44,593 nt of DNA, taken from Candidatus Krumholzibacteriia bacterium (lineage in GTDB: Bacteria > Krumholzibacteriota > Krumholzibacteriia > Krumholzibacteriales > Krumholzibacteriaceae). Below are positions 33,788 through 43,549 of the stretch, in pieces (the stretch's first letter is position 1; each line of letters starts with the position of its first letter). The position numbers and the translations under genes were made by a program. Location of the stretch: NCBI GenBank assembly GCA_023131975.1, contig JAGLYV010000025.1:1-44593 (forward strand), written 5' to 3'. Under the pieces are notes generated by a model, which was not told the DNA's origin, searched no databases, and saw nothing but the letters and a program-made list of their open reading frames with translations.

Positions 33788-35535
33788 TCTACTCCCTTTC
33801 TGACTACCTTACGCGCTCCTCTGGAAGACCCGCCACGACGGGGGTCAGAGACTCCGCACATTTCATTTTCCTGTATCATTATGACCTGGGCATCGCCGAT
33901 GGGACTTCTCTCTACGAGGATATGCCCCCTGCTTTCCAGATCTTCAAGTGTGGACTTTTTTATCGTTCCTTTTTCGAAATAGACCTTGTCCGGCATCCAC
34001 TGATGGTGGATCCTCCCATCGGACACAGCCTCCTGAGGACTCATACAGAGATCGATTATATTTACGATTATCCGCGCGACGGTCGTTATGATCGTGGAGC
34101 CCCCCGGCGAACCCAGCACAAGAAGGGGTTTGTCGTCCCGAAGGACTATCGTCGGCGTCATCGAACTGAGCATCCTCTTGCCTGGCTCTATCGCGTTTGC
34201 CTTCCCTCCCACCAGACCATAGATATTCGGCACACCAGGCTTTGACGAAAAATCGTCCATCTCGTTGTTCATAAGGAATCCGGCGCCTTCCACCACTACT
34301 TTAGAACCGTAAGCGCTATTGAGTGTCGTTGTGACCGCAACGACATTACCCTCCCCGTCGGCAATGGAATAGTGGGTGGTCTCCTCACTCTCATACGGGC
34401 CGGAAAGGGCCTCTCCCAGACTTGAAGACGCTATCGCCTTCTCCCCGATAGAATTTCTGAGCCGTGTCGCGTATTCCCTGGAAAGAAGCCTCCCAAGGGG
34501 CATCTCGATGAAGTCCGGATCACCCAGAAATAGTGCGCGATCACTGTACGCCCGTCTCTCCGCCTCTATCATAAGGTGCTCGACACCAGCCCTTCCCCGG
34601 TCACTGCCCGGGATGTCGAACCCTTCCAGGATGTTCAGTATCTCCAGCAGCACAATTCCACCAGAACTCGGTGGAGGAGCAGATATCACGGTATGTCCCC
34701 GATAACTCCCGATCACAGGTTCCCTTAAAAGAGATCTGTAATCGTTCAGATCATCCATCGTGATGAGTCCACCACCCTTTTCCATTTCACGGACGATCAT
34801 CTCAGCTATCGTTCCCCGGTAAAAGGCTTCAGGCCCGTCCCGGGCGATCATTTTCAGTACACGTCCGAGCTCCGGCTGGACCATCGTGTCCTCCGGGGCC
34901 ATCGGACTGCCGTTCTCCCCGTAAAATTTTCTCAATCCGGGATACCCGGTATCGTATTTCATTAATTTTTGAAGAGAACTTGCCAGATGAGAATCGATTG
35001 TGAACCCCTGTTCGGCCAGTCTGATGGAGGGTTCGAGGAGTTCTTCCCATTCGAGGGTCCCGTACATCTCCCATGCCATGTAAAGTCCGGCGACAGTGCC
35101 TGGCACACCGCATGCCCTGTGACCGATCGTACTCATCCCCTCTATCACTTCTCCTGTCAGGTCCAGATACATATTACCTGAAGCGGCCAGAGGGGCTTTT
35201 TCCCTGAAATCGATAAAAAAGACCGTCCCGGAATCCATCCTGGCGAGCATGAAACCGCCCCCACCTATATTCCCGGCCGAAGGAAAGGTGACCGCGAGGG
35301 CAAATCCAGTGGCGACCGCCGCGTCTACAGCGTTACCCCCCATTTCGAGGATAGCCACACCGACTGCTGTAGCCGCAGAACAGGCTGTAGAGACCATCCC
35401 CTCTGACGACCGGTCGGAAACCGGATCACGCGCGGCCAGAGGCATGGATGAAAAAATCATCGTGATGATAAGGGTAATTGTGACCTGAGTAAAAGATGGT
35501 CGGATATGGATGTTCATCGGCTCCCCCCGCGACAT
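33784..35535 (-). CDS. ggt: Gamma-glutamyltransferase precursor
   Basis: A 583-residue self-processing enzyme that cleaves gamma-glutamyl bonds of glutathione-like compounds. The autoprocessing site is ETTHYS with the catalytic nucleophile Thr386; before it lies the large-subunit arginine in DFREKAP (Arg111). Other conserved parts are GGNAVDAAVATGFAL, GNIGGGGFML, PPPSSGGI, AERRAYSDRALFLGDP, NNEMDDFS and SPGGSTII. A hydrophobic segment near residues 17-35 (VTITLIITMIFSSM) is a signal peptide, so it acts in the periplasm. The ATG at 35535 is preceded by GGAGGTGA, the strong ribosome-binding site, which is itself in a hairpin. FG-GAP protein follows in the same operon. Confidence 0.95.
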   Translation of the reverse strand: MSRGEPMNIHIRPSFTQVTITLIITMIFSSMPLAARDPVSDRSSEGMVSTACSAATAVGVAILEMGGNAVDAAVATGFALAVTFPSAGNIGGGGFMLARMDSGTVFFIDFREKAPLAASGNMYLDLTGEVIEGMSTIGHRACGVPGTVAGLYMAWEMYGTLEWEELLEPSIRLAEQGFTIDSHLASSLQKLMKYDTGYPGLRKFYGENGSPMAPEDTMVQPELGRVLKMIARDGPEAFYRGTIAEMIVREMEKGGGLITMDDLNDYRSLLREPVIGSYRGHTVISAPPPSSGGIVLLEILNILEGFDIPGSDRGRAGVEHLMIEAERRAYSDRALFLGDPDFIEMPLGRLLSREYATRLRNSIGEKAIASSSLGEALSGPYESEETTHYSIADGEGNVVAVTTTLNSAYGSKVVVEGAGFLMNNEMDDFSSKPGVPNIYGLVGGKANAIEPGKRMLSSMTPTIVLRDDKPLLVLGSPGGSTIITTVARIIVNIIDLCMSPQEAVSDGRIHHQWMPDKVYFEKGTIKKSTLEDLESRGHILVERSPIGDAQVIMIQENEMCGVSDPRRGGSSRGARKVVRKGVE

Positions 35536-35540
35536 CGATC

Positions 35541-35563
35541 ACCTCCGGGAAAATCCCGCAGGT
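35541..35563 (-). promoter_or_regulatory. Hairpin that may hide the ggt ribosome-binding site
   Basis: On the minus strand ACCTGCGGGA and TCCCGGAGGT are complementary apart from one G-G mismatch, with a 3-base loop. The 3' arm contains the GGAGGT Shine-Dalgarno element of ggt. If it folds, it would block ribosome entry. The upstream promoter candidate predicts a transcript starting right at this hairpin. Confidence 0.4.
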
Positions 35564-35569
35564 CAGGCG

Positions 35570-35599
35570 AGGATACCAACATATCCCCTTCTTTGTAAA
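35570..35599 (-). promoter_or_regulatory. Possible promoter of ggt
   Basis: On the minus strand TTTACA (35599-35594) and TATCCT (35575-35570) are separated by 18 bases, in the 129-base gap between ychF and ggt. Matches are 5 of 6 and 4 of 6. Confidence 0.35.
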
Positions 35600-35664
35600 C
35601 TTATATTCGGCAAGAGTCATCACACTGGATCAGCAGAATCGGGACCGGGCACGGAAAGTGAATT

Positions 35665-36753
35665 CTACCTTTTGAAGAGGTACTGGATAACGTCACCGTC
35701 TTTTATGATGTAATCGTGACCCTCTGTCCGGAGGTGTCCCTGGTGCTGTACCTCAGCTTCCGAACCATGAGAGTCCAGATCGGCGTAACTCATCACCTTT
35801 GCCCTGATGAACCCGTCTCTCATATCGCTGTGGATCATCCCGGCAGCGTCAGGGGCCTTCGTTCCTTCGAGTATCGACCACGCCTGCAGTTTCCCGTTGG
35901 CCGCCGTGTAATACCTCACGAGTCCCAGGAGAGAATGGCATCTTTCGATAAAACTCTTTCTCGCTTCGGCTTCTATCCCCAGTTCCCGCATATACTCTTC
36001 CCTATCGTTCTCGGGAAGTTCCGCCAGTTCCTCCTCCACCCTTGCGGATATGACCACCGGTTCATGGCCATGATGGTCCCGGACAGTGGATACCTGCCCT
36101 TCCAGGCAGTCAGCCTCTTCGGACTCCCCCGAGTTCAGGACCAATATCATTGGCTTCTGCGTGAGAAGCCCCAACTCGGCCATGGCCTCCAACTGATGCT
36201 CGTTCATACCAGCCTGGTCTATGCGCTTCTCTTCCGAGAGAAGTCCTTTTATCTTTTCCAGGAATCCGAGATCCTTCCTCTCACCCTTTCTTACAGCTTT
36301 TGACTTCTCCCTTTCCTTCCCGATCCATTTACCTACCCTGTCGAGATCGGACAGAAAAAGCTCTGTCTCAACAGTCTGAAGATCCCTGACCGGATCGACC
36401 CCCTCAAAGACATGAGTGATATCGGGGTCATCAAAACAACGCAACACATGGACCAGGACATCCGCCTCCCTGATATGATGAAGAAACTTGTTTCCAAGTC
36501 CCTCGCCCCTGCTCGCGCCCTCTACCAGTCCAGCAATATCGACATATGTGATGTGACTTGGAATGACCTTGTCCGGACGCAGTATCTCCGCCAGCCTGTC
36601 GAGCCTTTCGTCCGGCACGGTAACGACCCCCTTGTTACATTCTATTGTACAGAAGGGGTAGTTCGAAGCCTCGGCGCCGGCGCTCGCGAGGGCATTCAGA
36701 AGTGTGGATTTCCCGACATTCGGAAGACCGATTATACCGATTGTGAGCGCCAT
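35665..36753 (-). CDS. ychF: YchF/OLA1-family GTPase/ATPase
   Basis: A 362-residue ribosome-associated P-loop NTPase. P-loop GLPNVGKST at about residues 9-17 is followed by [22 protein letters not shown], then the switch region [21 protein letters not shown] and [16 protein letters not shown]. The G4 position reads NSGE rather than NKxD, the known YchF trait that allows ATP use. The C-terminal TGS-like domain has [26 protein letters not shown] and [16 protein letters not shown]. The last residues KR close the family norm. It follows the pyrophosphatase terminator, so it has its own promoter somewhere in 36754-36850, which I cannot pin down. Confidence 0.96.
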   Translation of the reverse strand: MALTIGIIGLPNVGKSTLLNALASAGAEASNYPFCTIECNKGVVTVPDERLDRLAEILRPDKVIPSHITYVDIAGLVEGASRGEGLGNKFLHHIREADVLVHVLRCFDDPDITHVFEGVDPVRDLQTVETELFLSDLDRVGKWIGKEREKSKAVRKGERKDLGFLEKIKGLLSEEKRIDQAGMNEHQLEAMAELGLLTQKPMILVLNSGESEEADCLEGQVSTVRDHHGHEPVVISARVEEELAELPENDREEYMRELGIEAEARKSFIERCHSLLGLVRYYTAANGKLQAWSILEGTKAPDAAGMIHSDMRDGFIRAKVMSYADLDSHGSEAEVQHQGHLRTEGHDYIIKDGDVIQYLFKR

Positions 36754-36849
36754 GTCGCCCCTTTCTTTATCCGGAGAGTCTTTTTATGCCATACTGCGGC
36801 AGATGCCTTTCAGAAATCATGATAGACCAGGCGATGCGCTCTGTAAAAT

Positions 36850-36878
36850 GAAAAATCCCCGGCCACAGGACCGGGGAT
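36850..36878 (-). terminator. Intrinsic terminator after the membrane pyrophosphatase gene
   Basis: ATCCCCGG at 36855-36862 and CCGGGGAT at 36871-36878 form a perfect 8-bp GC-rich stem with an 8-base loop. On the minus strand the hairpin is followed by TTTTTCATTTT. It lies 29 bases after the pyrophosphatase stop. Confidence 0.88.
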
Positions 36879-36906
36879 CGTCATTTGTATTCTTGTTCCA
36901 GATCGT

Positions 36907-38892
36907 CTACTTCATGAACAACGGCGCGAAAACAAGCGCCACGACCGCCATGAGTTTGATCAGGATATTCATGCTCGGCCCGGAAGTATCCTTGAACGGA
37001 TCTCCGACAGTATCCCCGACCACAGAAGCAGAATGCGCGGCGGTTCCCTTCCCGCCGAGGTTCCCCTCTTCGATCCATTTCTTCGCGTTATCCCAGGTAC
37101 CACCGGCGTTCGACATGAAAATACCCAGCAACACGCCTGTCACCGTAGCTCCCGCGAGAAAACCTCCAAGCGATTCGGGTCCCAGCAGGAATCCCACAGC
37201 AAGCGGAGCGATTATCGCTATGATACCCGGCAGGATCATCTCCTTCAGAGCAGCCTTCGTCACGATATCCACACAGCTCTTCGTATCGGGCTCTGCCTCG
37301 CCTTCCATCAGGCCGACGATCTCCTTGAACTGTCTTCTTATCTCGATCACCATCTTGTTCGCCGCGCGGCCTACACCCTTCATCGTCATCGCGGCCATCA
37401 TGAACGGCATCATCCCGCCGAGGAAAAGACCGATGACTGTCTTCGTCGACGCGAGGTTGATCGAATCCAGCCCCACAGTCTTCTGATAGGCGCTGAACAG
37501 GGCAAGCGCGGTAAGTGCCGCCGAACCTATGGCAAAGCCCTTACCCACCGCTGCGGTCGTATTCCCGATGGAATCGAGCTTGTCCGTTATCTTCCTGATC
37601 TCCGGTCCGGCTTTCGACATCTCGGCGATGCCCCCGGCATTGTCGGCGATCGGGCCGTAAGAATCGGTCGACATCACTATCCCGATGATAGAGAGCATAC
37701 CGACAGCAGAAATAGCTATCCCGTAAAGTCCGCCACCAAAGGTATAGGCTACAAACATCGCGGCGGCGAGTGTGAAGATCGGCATGATCGTGCTTTCAAA
37801 TCCTACCGCCAGTCCGGTGATAATAGTAGTCGCCGGGCCTGTCTCGCTGGATCTGGCCACCGTCTTTACGGGCGGGCCCGAGGTGAAAAACTCACTCTCC
37901 GCTCCAATAAGAATACCCGCGACTATTCCAGCCAGGATGGCCCAGAATGGTTCAGTCGTACCCAACACAAACTTTATCAGGAACCATGAAGCTGCTATAA
38001 ACAGGATTCCGCTGAAATATTCGCTGTACCGCAGAGCTTCCTGGGGACCGGCCTTCTTCAACAGACCGATCGACCAGATACCGATCACGGAAGCTATGAG
38101 GCCCACGGCGATCAGAAGTATCGGAAGCGCCATATACCTGAAATTATCGACGCCCGTCATGGAGTATCCGAGAGCTATAGCAGCGATCACGCTCCCCACG
38201 TAGCTTTCAAAAAGATCCGCGCCCATTCCCGCCGTATCCCCGACATTGTCCCCAACGTTATCGGCGATCACTCCTGGATTCCTCGGATCGTCTTCAGGGA
38301 TGCCTGCCTCTATCTTACCGACAAGGTCGGCTCCGACATCCGCGCTTTTCGTGAAAACGCCTCCACCCACACGCGCGAACAGGGCGATCGAACTTGCTCC
38401 CATCGCGAACCCGTTGATTATCTTCGGGTCCCTTGTAAAGAGAAAGTAGAAGCCTATCCCTACGACACCGAGGGCCGCCACCGATATACCCATCACAGAC
38501 CCGCCGCTGAAAGCGATCATCAGTGCTCTGTTCATGCCGCCATCCTTGGCGCCCTGGCAGGCTCTCACACTACTGCGGGTCGCCGCTTCCATTCCAAGCA
38601 GTCCGGCACCCATCGAACAGATGGCTCCAAAAAGGAAGGCGATCGCTGTCTGAATACCGAGCATGAAAGCCAATACGGCAAATATGATCACGATAAAGAT
38701 CGCGATAATGCTGTATTCTCTTCTTAGAAAAACGAAGGCTCCGAGATGGATCTCGTCCGCGATCTTCTTCATCACGTCCGTACCCTCGGGATATCTTTTT
38801 ACATTAAAATAAGTGATAACAGCTATCACCATTCCTGCCACACCGATCCATGGCACTACCCTCAACAGCTGAGTCAGAAACTCAGTACTCAT
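36907..38892 (-). CDS. hppA: Membrane-bound K+-dependent pyrophosphatase
   Basis: A 661-residue integral membrane pyrophosphatase with about 15-16 helices, coupling PPi hydrolysis to H+ or Na+ transport. Substrate motifs are present: [25 protein letters not shown] (split, with the DVGADLVGK core), [35 protein letters not shown], and [12 protein letters not shown] with [16 protein letters not shown]. The diagnostic region reads [20 protein letters not shown]. As I know the family, an Ala at this position marks K+-dependent enzymes, where K+-independent ones have Lys. Which ion is pumped cannot be settled here. GGAGGT five bases before the second ATG (38892) favours that start. Confidence 0.95.
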   Translation of the reverse strand: MSTEFLTQLLRVVPWIGVAGMVIAVITYFNVKRYPEGTDVMKKIADEIHLGAFVFLRREYSIIAIFIVIIFAVLAFMLGIQTAIAFLFGAICSMGAGLLGMEAATRSSVRACQGAKDGGMNRALMIAFSGGSVMGISVAALGVVGIGFYFLFTRDPKIINGFAMGASSIALFARVGGGVFTKSADVGADLVGKIEAGIPEDDPRNPGVIADNVGDNVGDTAGMGADLFESYVGSVIAAIALGYSMTGVDNFRYMALPILLIAVGLIASVIGIWSIGLLKKAGPQEALRYSEYFSGILFIAASWFLIKFVLGTTEPFWAILAGIVAGILIGAESEFFTSGPPVKTVARSSETGPATTIITGLAVGFESTIMPIFTLAAAMFVAYTFGGGLYGIAISAVGMLSIIGIVMSTDSYGPIADNAGGIAEMSKAGPEIRKITDKLDSIGNTTAAVGKGFAIGSAALTALALFSAYQKTVGLDSINLASTKTVIGLFLGGMMPFMMAAMTMKGVGRAANKMVIEIRRQFKEIVGLMEGEAEPDTKSCVDIVTKAALKEMILPGIIAIIAPLAVGFLLGPESLGGFLAGATVTGVLLGIFMSNAGGTWDNAKKWIEEGNLGGKGTAAHSASVVGDTVGDPFKDTSGPSMNILIKLMAVVALVFAPLFMK

Positions 38893-38949
38893 CATTACCT
38901 CCCGGTTCTCTCTGTAACCTGATCGCGTTCATTCCTGTCGACCCTGTCT

Positions 38950-40143
38950 TCAGGAAATGACTCCCAGTTTCTTTCCGACTTTTATGAAAGCTCTCACGGC
39001 TTTTTCCAGATGTCCCCTGTTGTGGGCCGCGGATATCTGTACTCTGATCCTCGCCTTACCCTTCGGAACGACGGGATAGAAGAAGCCGATGACATATATC
39101 CCTTCTTCGAGAAGCATGTTGGCCATATCCTGTGACAGCTTCGCGTCTCCCAGCATGACCGGGACTATCGGGTGAGTGCCCGGGACTATATCGAATCCGG
39201 CTCCCGTCATTTCCTTCCTGAAATATTCAGTGTTCTCTACCAGGATGCCAAGCATCGGGCTGGGTTTCATCAACATGTCGAAGGTCCTGATAGCCGCCGC
39301 GACGAGCGCCGGGGGCAGTGAATTGGAAAAAAGGTATGGCCGCGATCTCTGCCTGAGAAGATCGACGATCTCCTTCCTTCCGGTAGTAAATCCGCCTGAC
39401 GCCCCACCCATCGCCTTGCCGAGGGTCGAAGTTATGATGTCTACCCGGCCAAGCACGCCGCAATGCTCGACGCTTCCCCGCCCGGTAGGTCCGAAGAATC
39501 CTGTCGCGTGAGAATCATCGACCATGACCAGTGCTCCATATTCGTCAGCGATATCGCATATCCTGTCGATCTGCGCGATGATACCGTCCATGGAAAAGAC
39601 ACCATCTGTGGCTATCATGATCCTTTTTACGCCATCGGCCTTCGCCGCTTCCAGCTGGACCCGGAGATCTTCCATATCATTGTTCTTGTAACGATACCTC
39701 TTTGCCTTGCAGAGCCTCACGCCGTCTATGATCGAAGCGTGGTTAAGTTCGTCACTGATGATCGCGTCATCCGCGGACAGGATCACCTCAAAGAGGCCCC
39801 CGTTGGCGTCGAAGCAGGATGTATAGAGGATCGCGTCCTCAGTCTCGAAGAATTCGGCTATCTTCCCCTCGAGTGTCTTGTGTATATCCTGAGTGCCGCA
39901 GATGAACCTGACCGACGATAGACCGAAACCATGGCTGTCCATCGCGGACTTTGCGGCTGTAATAAGGTCGGCATTGTTCGCCAGCCCCAGATAGTTGTTC
40001 GCGCAGAAGTTCAGGACATTCTCACCAGTGGAGACCGTAATGGCGGCCTTCTGGTCCGAAGTGATGATCCGTTCGTTCTTGAACAACCCGCCCTGCCTGA
40101 TCTCTTCGAGAGTAGCCTTGAGCTCTTCCTTTATATTGTACAT
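38950..40143 (-). CDS. kbl: Glycine C-acetyltransferase (2-amino-3-ketobutyrate CoA ligase)
   Basis: A 397-residue PLP enzyme of the alpha-oxoamine synthase family that cleaves 2-amino-3-oxobutyrate with CoA to glycine and acetyl-CoA. The PLP Lys is in [13 protein letters not shown]; other signatures are [63 protein letters not shown] and [11 protein letters not shown]. Kbl rather than KBL-like serine palmitoyltransferase or ALA synthase is indicated by these exact motifs and by tdh next door. GAGGAG lies six bases before the ATG. It is 54 bases downstream of tdh. Confidence 0.96.
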   Translation of the reverse strand: MYNIKEELKATLEEIRQGGLFKNERIITSDQKAAITVSTGENVLNFCANNYLGLANNADLITAAKSAMDSHGFGLSSVRFICGTQDIHKTLEGKIAEFFETEDAILYTSCFDANGGLFEVILSADDAIISDELNHASIIDGVRLCKAKRYRYKNNDMEDLRVQLEAAKADGVKRIMIATDGVFSMDGIIAQIDRICDIADEYGALVMVDDSHATGFFGPTGRGSVEHCGVLGRVDIITSTLGKAMGGASGGFTTGRKEIVDLLRQRSRPYLFSNSLPPALVAAAIRTFDMLMKPSPMLGILVENTEYFRKEMTGAGFDIVPGTHPIVPVMLGDAKLSQDMANMLLEEGIYVIGFFYPVVPKGKARIRVQISAAHNRGHLEKAVRAFIKVGKKLGVIS

Positions 40144-40197
40144 TCCCCGCTCCTCTTTCCTTTCTTTCCGGCAGGATCGCCTGCCGATGCAACCAGA

Positions 40198-41181
40198 CTA
40201 TATCTTCAGTTCACCTTTTTCCGCCTTCGCGCCGAGGACTTCCAGCATATCCCTGGTCATCTCTTCTATTCCATATTCCGGCAACCATCCCCATTCGTCC
40301 CTCGCGGCTGAATCGTCCATATTGTTCGGCCACGAATCCGCTATCGCCTGCCGGACCGGATCGTTCTCGTAGGTGATCTCGAATCCCGGAATAAATTTCC
40401 TTATCTCGGCAGCGATCATTTCGGGAGTGAAATGCATCGCGGTGACATTGAAAGCGTTCCTGTGCCTCAGGACTCCGGGGTCGATTTCCATCAGATCGAT
40501 CGCGGCCTTTATCGCGTCGGGCATATACATCATGTCCAGCGAAGTATCGGGGTTCAGGTAGCAGGTATACCTGCCATCGAGGATAGCCCTGTAGAATATC
40601 TCCACCGAATAATCGGTCGTGCCTCCACCCGGGAGAGTGACGTTCGAAATGATACCGGGATACCTGACTCCCCTCGTATCGACACCGAACCGGAGATTGT
40701 AGTAATCACAGAGAAGTTCACCTGACACCTTCGTGACCCCATACATGGAGTGAGGACGCATTATAGTATCCTGAGGAGTGTCATCGAGAGGAGTATCCGG
40801 ACCGAAAGCGCCTATCGAACTCGGGACAAATAGACTGCATCCATTTTCCCGCGAGACTTCCAGCGCGTTGAACAGTCCCTCCATATTTATCTGCCATGCC
40901 TTCTGCGGGCTCGATTCGGCCACTGCCGAAAGAAGAGCCGCCAGGTGATAGATAACATCGATATCGTTCTCACTGACGACGCGGTTGAAATCCTCTATCG
41001 ACAATACGTCGAGCTTCTCGAATCTCTCCGCGCAGGCCAGGCATCCGTTCTCATCTTCCCTGATATCGGTGGTGACGATATTATCCCCGCCATACCTTTC
41101 ACAGAGAGCGCCGGCCAGTTCCGAACCGATCTGTCCGAGCGATCCTGTGATCAGCACCTTTCTCTTTTCGATATTTCCCAT
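40198..41181 (-). CDS. tdh: NAD-dependent L-threonine 3-dehydrogenase, SDR type
   Basis: A 327-residue extended short-chain dehydrogenase that oxidises L-threonine to 2-amino-3-oxobutyrate. The NAD-binding motif is LITGSLGQIGSELA. The catalytic Ser/Tyr/Lys are in PSSIGAFGP and SMYGVTKVSGE; further features are HLAALLSAVAE, RYPGIIS and DMMYMPDAI. This is the epimerase-like SDR form, not the zinc MDR form of E. coli. Its product is the kbl substrate, so the pair converts threonine to glycine and acetyl-CoA. The gene order tdh-kbl is the usual one. A promoter candidate lies about 50 bases upstream. Confidence 0.95.
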   Translation of the reverse strand: MGNIEKRKVLITGSLGQIGSELAGALCERYGGDNIVTTDIREDENGCLACAERFEKLDVLSIEDFNRVVSENDIDVIYHLAALLSAVAESSPQKAWQINMEGLFNALEVSRENGCSLFVPSSIGAFGPDTPLDDTPQDTIMRPHSMYGVTKVSGELLCDYYNLRFGVDTRGVRYPGIISNVTLPGGGTTDYSVEIFYRAILDGRYTCYLNPDTSLDMMYMPDAIKAAIDLMEIDPGVLRHRNAFNVTAMHFTPEMIAAEIRKFIPGFEITYENDPVRQAIADSWPNNMDDSAARDEWGWLPEYGIEEMTRDMLEVLGAKAEKGELKI

Positions 41182-41230
41182 CTACGCCCCTGCCTTGTTG
41201 TCTGTTACAAATGGCACATCGTAATACATC

Positions 41231-41259
41231 AAATTATTGTACAACCACTCCGAGGTCAA
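41231..41259 (-). promoter_or_regulatory. Promoter candidate of tdh-kbl
   Basis: On the minus strand TTGACC (41259-41254) and TAATTT (41236-41231) are separated by 17 bases, predicting a start near 41224 and a leader of about 43 bases. Confidence 0.5.
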
Positions 41260-41326
41260 GCCTTCCCTCTCGCCTCACCAGCAGCCCGGGGCTACTTCAG
41301 TTTCCCCATATCAGCCGCTTCTCCTC

Positions 41327-43420
41327 TTACTTGAGATCCTTCAACGCCTCTTCCGTAGCGTGCAATAGAGCGTCCGGCCCCACCGGAGTACCGTCCGCGT
41401 TGATCATCCACAGGTCAGGCGCGATGTTTCCCGCCAGCGACATCCTCTCAAATTCACTGCCGATATTTCCTGCCTTTTTCATCTGTTCCTTCACCTGAAA
41501 GGCGATCATGTGTCCGATCGCGTAGTCAGGGATATAGAGGAAGGAGTGGATGATATGCGAATAGATGCCGAGGAGATAGACATCCTTCATTCCGAACACC
41601 GGTGCGTAATACAGGTTCCACACATCCTTCGAGATATCCAGCACAGCTTCCCTGAGCTGCGCCGCTGTGGCTTCAGGATTATCATACATCCATCTCCAGA
41701 TACGCATATCTACGAGCGAGACGCCGCCGATCTCGTATGTACTCCAGAAATCGTTCAGGACATGCATCGCTTCCGATTTCGCGTCACGATCCGGGTTCAG
41801 GCCGAGGAGCATCAGATCGTTCACCTGAAATACAAAGGCGAATGCCTCTGTGAACGCCGTGTTGGGAACACCGTTGAGAAGGGTATGATCGATATAGTTC
41901 ATCGTTATCGTCTGTTCGACATTATGCCCCAGCTCATGGGTAGCGATGTTGAACCCCTTGTAGTCCATCCCGTTTTTCCCTACCCGAGTTCGAAGTCGCG
42001 CGGGCTGATAGCGCATCTCGCCGCCGGAAGCGTGGCCGCTGCCTCGCGCCGCTTCGACAAGGATATTCGCCGAGATATCGTCTATCTTGTTTTCATCGAA
42101 ACCGAGGAGGCTGAGGAATCTGGGTATATCTTTCTTATAGGCCGCCGGATCCGGATACTTCTCGCGGACTATCCTGTCCAGTTCGGCTTCGCTGTATTTT
42201 CCGGTGGAACGGAATCCGTTGTACCAGATATCGAACGGTTCGAGGTCCCTGCCGACTCTCTTCTTGATGATTGCCGCAATCTTTTTAACGAGGGGAGAAG
42301 AACAGACCTTGATCAGCATCTTCTCTACGTCCTCTTCACGTATCTCCCTGCCTTCATCGAACCTTCTGGCTATCAGGGTCGGGGCGGAAGGAGAATACTC
42401 GTCGAGGAGCCTCGAAGCCCTGAAACAACCGAGCAGGATCTCGTATCTCGTATCGGGTTCCCTGTCGGCAGTCACCTTCATCCCGATGATGGCCTCTTCA
42501 CCGGAATCGTTGACAGCGGCGGTCGCCACCTCATTCGTGAACGGGTTCCAGTCTACATGGGGATTGTTGACGACGATCTCCGGGATAGTCTGATCGACTA
42601 TCCTCTCCATTACACGAAAGATCATCTTCTGCTTCTCGAGTCCGATCTCATTATCGGCATAGTTGGCCTTCAACTCGTCTCTGAGGTTCCAGTGGGAAAG
42701 AAGCCTGAGACCCTCGGGGAACAATCTTTCTCCCCGGTCGTTCAGAAGATGATGCATCCAGATATTATAATCCGCGATATACTCGTCCGACGCGGCGCCG
42801 GCCTCCGACAATGTCTGGTTGACATGGGCGGGGACTCTCCGCGAAAAACGTTGCGCGAGCCTCGCCATCGCCCACTGCTCCCGGGTCCACTTCGTCCCCT
42901 CGGTAAGTCGTTCATCAAGAGAGGTGACGGGGAAATTGAGCAGGGCGACAAAGGCCAGCTTGTTGGCGAACAAGTCGTCCGCGATATGCGCGCCGGGGTC
43001 ATATCCGGCAAATACCCTGTCCATCGGGAGTATCGGTCCGAGATCGAGGTCCGCCTGCCTGCGCATCTCGATAGACATCCCGTGGATCGATCCATTTATC
43101 TTTTCCAGTATCGATTCGAACCTGGAGAACATCCCGGCGAGTGTCTCCTCGTCCATGGCAAAGTTATCCAGCACGAAAGCTTCGAACACTTCAGGCCCAC
43201 CGTCCTCATCGCGCCAGAAATCAGCTACCTGCGACATTCCGCGGACCAATCTCTCACTCTGCGCGTCTCCATGACTCGAAATCACTTCCTTTTCGATTTT
43301 TTCAATAGATCCCTTTATCCAGGATGGTCTGGCCTCGGCTGCCATAGTCATCGCCATCATCGACAATACGATGATCATTGAAGTATTGAAAAAGAACGGG
43401 GCATTGATGAAACTTCTCAT
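41327..43420 (-). CDS. Secreted zinc metallopeptidase, HELGH gluzincin, M3-like
   Basis: A 697-residue exported protein with an N-terminal signal (MIIVLSMMAMTMAAEA). The body is mostly helical. The zinc motif is THELGH with H495, E496 and H499, and a probable third ligand E525 in FTEAFAF, 26 residues downstream of the last His, matching the M3 thimet-oligopeptidase arrangement (HEXXH then E about 25 later). The rest does not resemble any M3 subfamily I know closely, so it may be a divergent family. M49 (HELLGH) is excluded. AAGGAG eight bases before the ATG supports the start. Likely periplasmic peptide degradation; specificity unknown. Confidence 0.72.
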   Translation of the reverse strand: MRSFINAPFFFNTSMIIVLSMMAMTMAAEARPSWIKGSIEKIEKEVISSHGDAQSERLVRGMSQVADFWRDEDGGPEVFEAFVLDNFAMDEETLAGMFSRFESILEKINGSIHGMSIEMRRQADLDLGPILPMDRVFAGYDPGAHIADDLFANKLAFVALLNFPVTSLDERLTEGTKWTREQWAMARLAQRFSRRVPAHVNQTLSEAGAASDEYIADYNIWMHHLLNDRGERLFPEGLRLLSHWNLRDELKANYADNEIGLEKQKMIFRVMERIVDQTIPEIVVNNPHVDWNPFTNEVATAAVNDSGEEAIIGMKVTADREPDTRYEILLGCFRASRLLDEYSPSAPTLIARRFDEGREIREEDVEKMLIKVCSSPLVKKIAAIIKKRVGRDLEPFDIWYNGFRSTGKYSEAELDRIVREKYPDPAAYKKDIPRFLSLLGFDENKIDDISANILVEAARGSGHASGGEMRYQPARLRTRVGKNGMDYKGFNIATHELGHNVEQTITMNYIDHTLLNGVPNTAFTEAFAFVFQVNDLMLLGLNPDRDAKSEAMHVLNDFWSTYEIGGVSLVDMRIWRWMYDNPEATAAQLREAVLDISKDVWNLYYAPVFGMKDVYLLGIYSHIIHSFLYIPDYAIGHMIAFQVKEQMKKAGNIGSEFERMSLAGNIAPDLWMINADGTPVGPDALLHATEEALKDLK

Positions 43421-43459
43421 ACTGTGCTCTCCTTGTTTAAACGACAGTTCGGAGCGGCG

Positions 43460-43488
43460 ATTCTATCACCGGACGCTCCAAATCTCAA
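43460..43488 (-). promoter_or_regulatory. Promoter candidate of the secreted metallopeptidase gene
   Basis: On the minus strand TTGAGA (43488-43483) and TAGAAT (43465-43460) are separated by 17 bases, 40 bases or more upstream of the ATG at 43420. Confidence 0.55.
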
Positions 43489-43549
43489 GCAGATTGTCCT
43501 TACGCCATGTCTTTCTGCCCATTGCCCGAAAATCCCCCCCCCCTTCCAC

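Noticed and set aside
41510-43381. A 623-codon plus-strand open frame opposite the secreted metallopeptidase
   Set aside because: It is the antisense shadow of a gene with clear signal peptide, zinc motif, ribosome-binding site and promoter. Its translation has no recognisable motif and its composition is that of a reversed coding frame.
41327-43420. Dipeptidyl-peptidase III (M49) assignment
   Set aside because: M49 needs HELLGH and EECRA-type motifs; here the motif is HELGH with Glu in TEAFAF.
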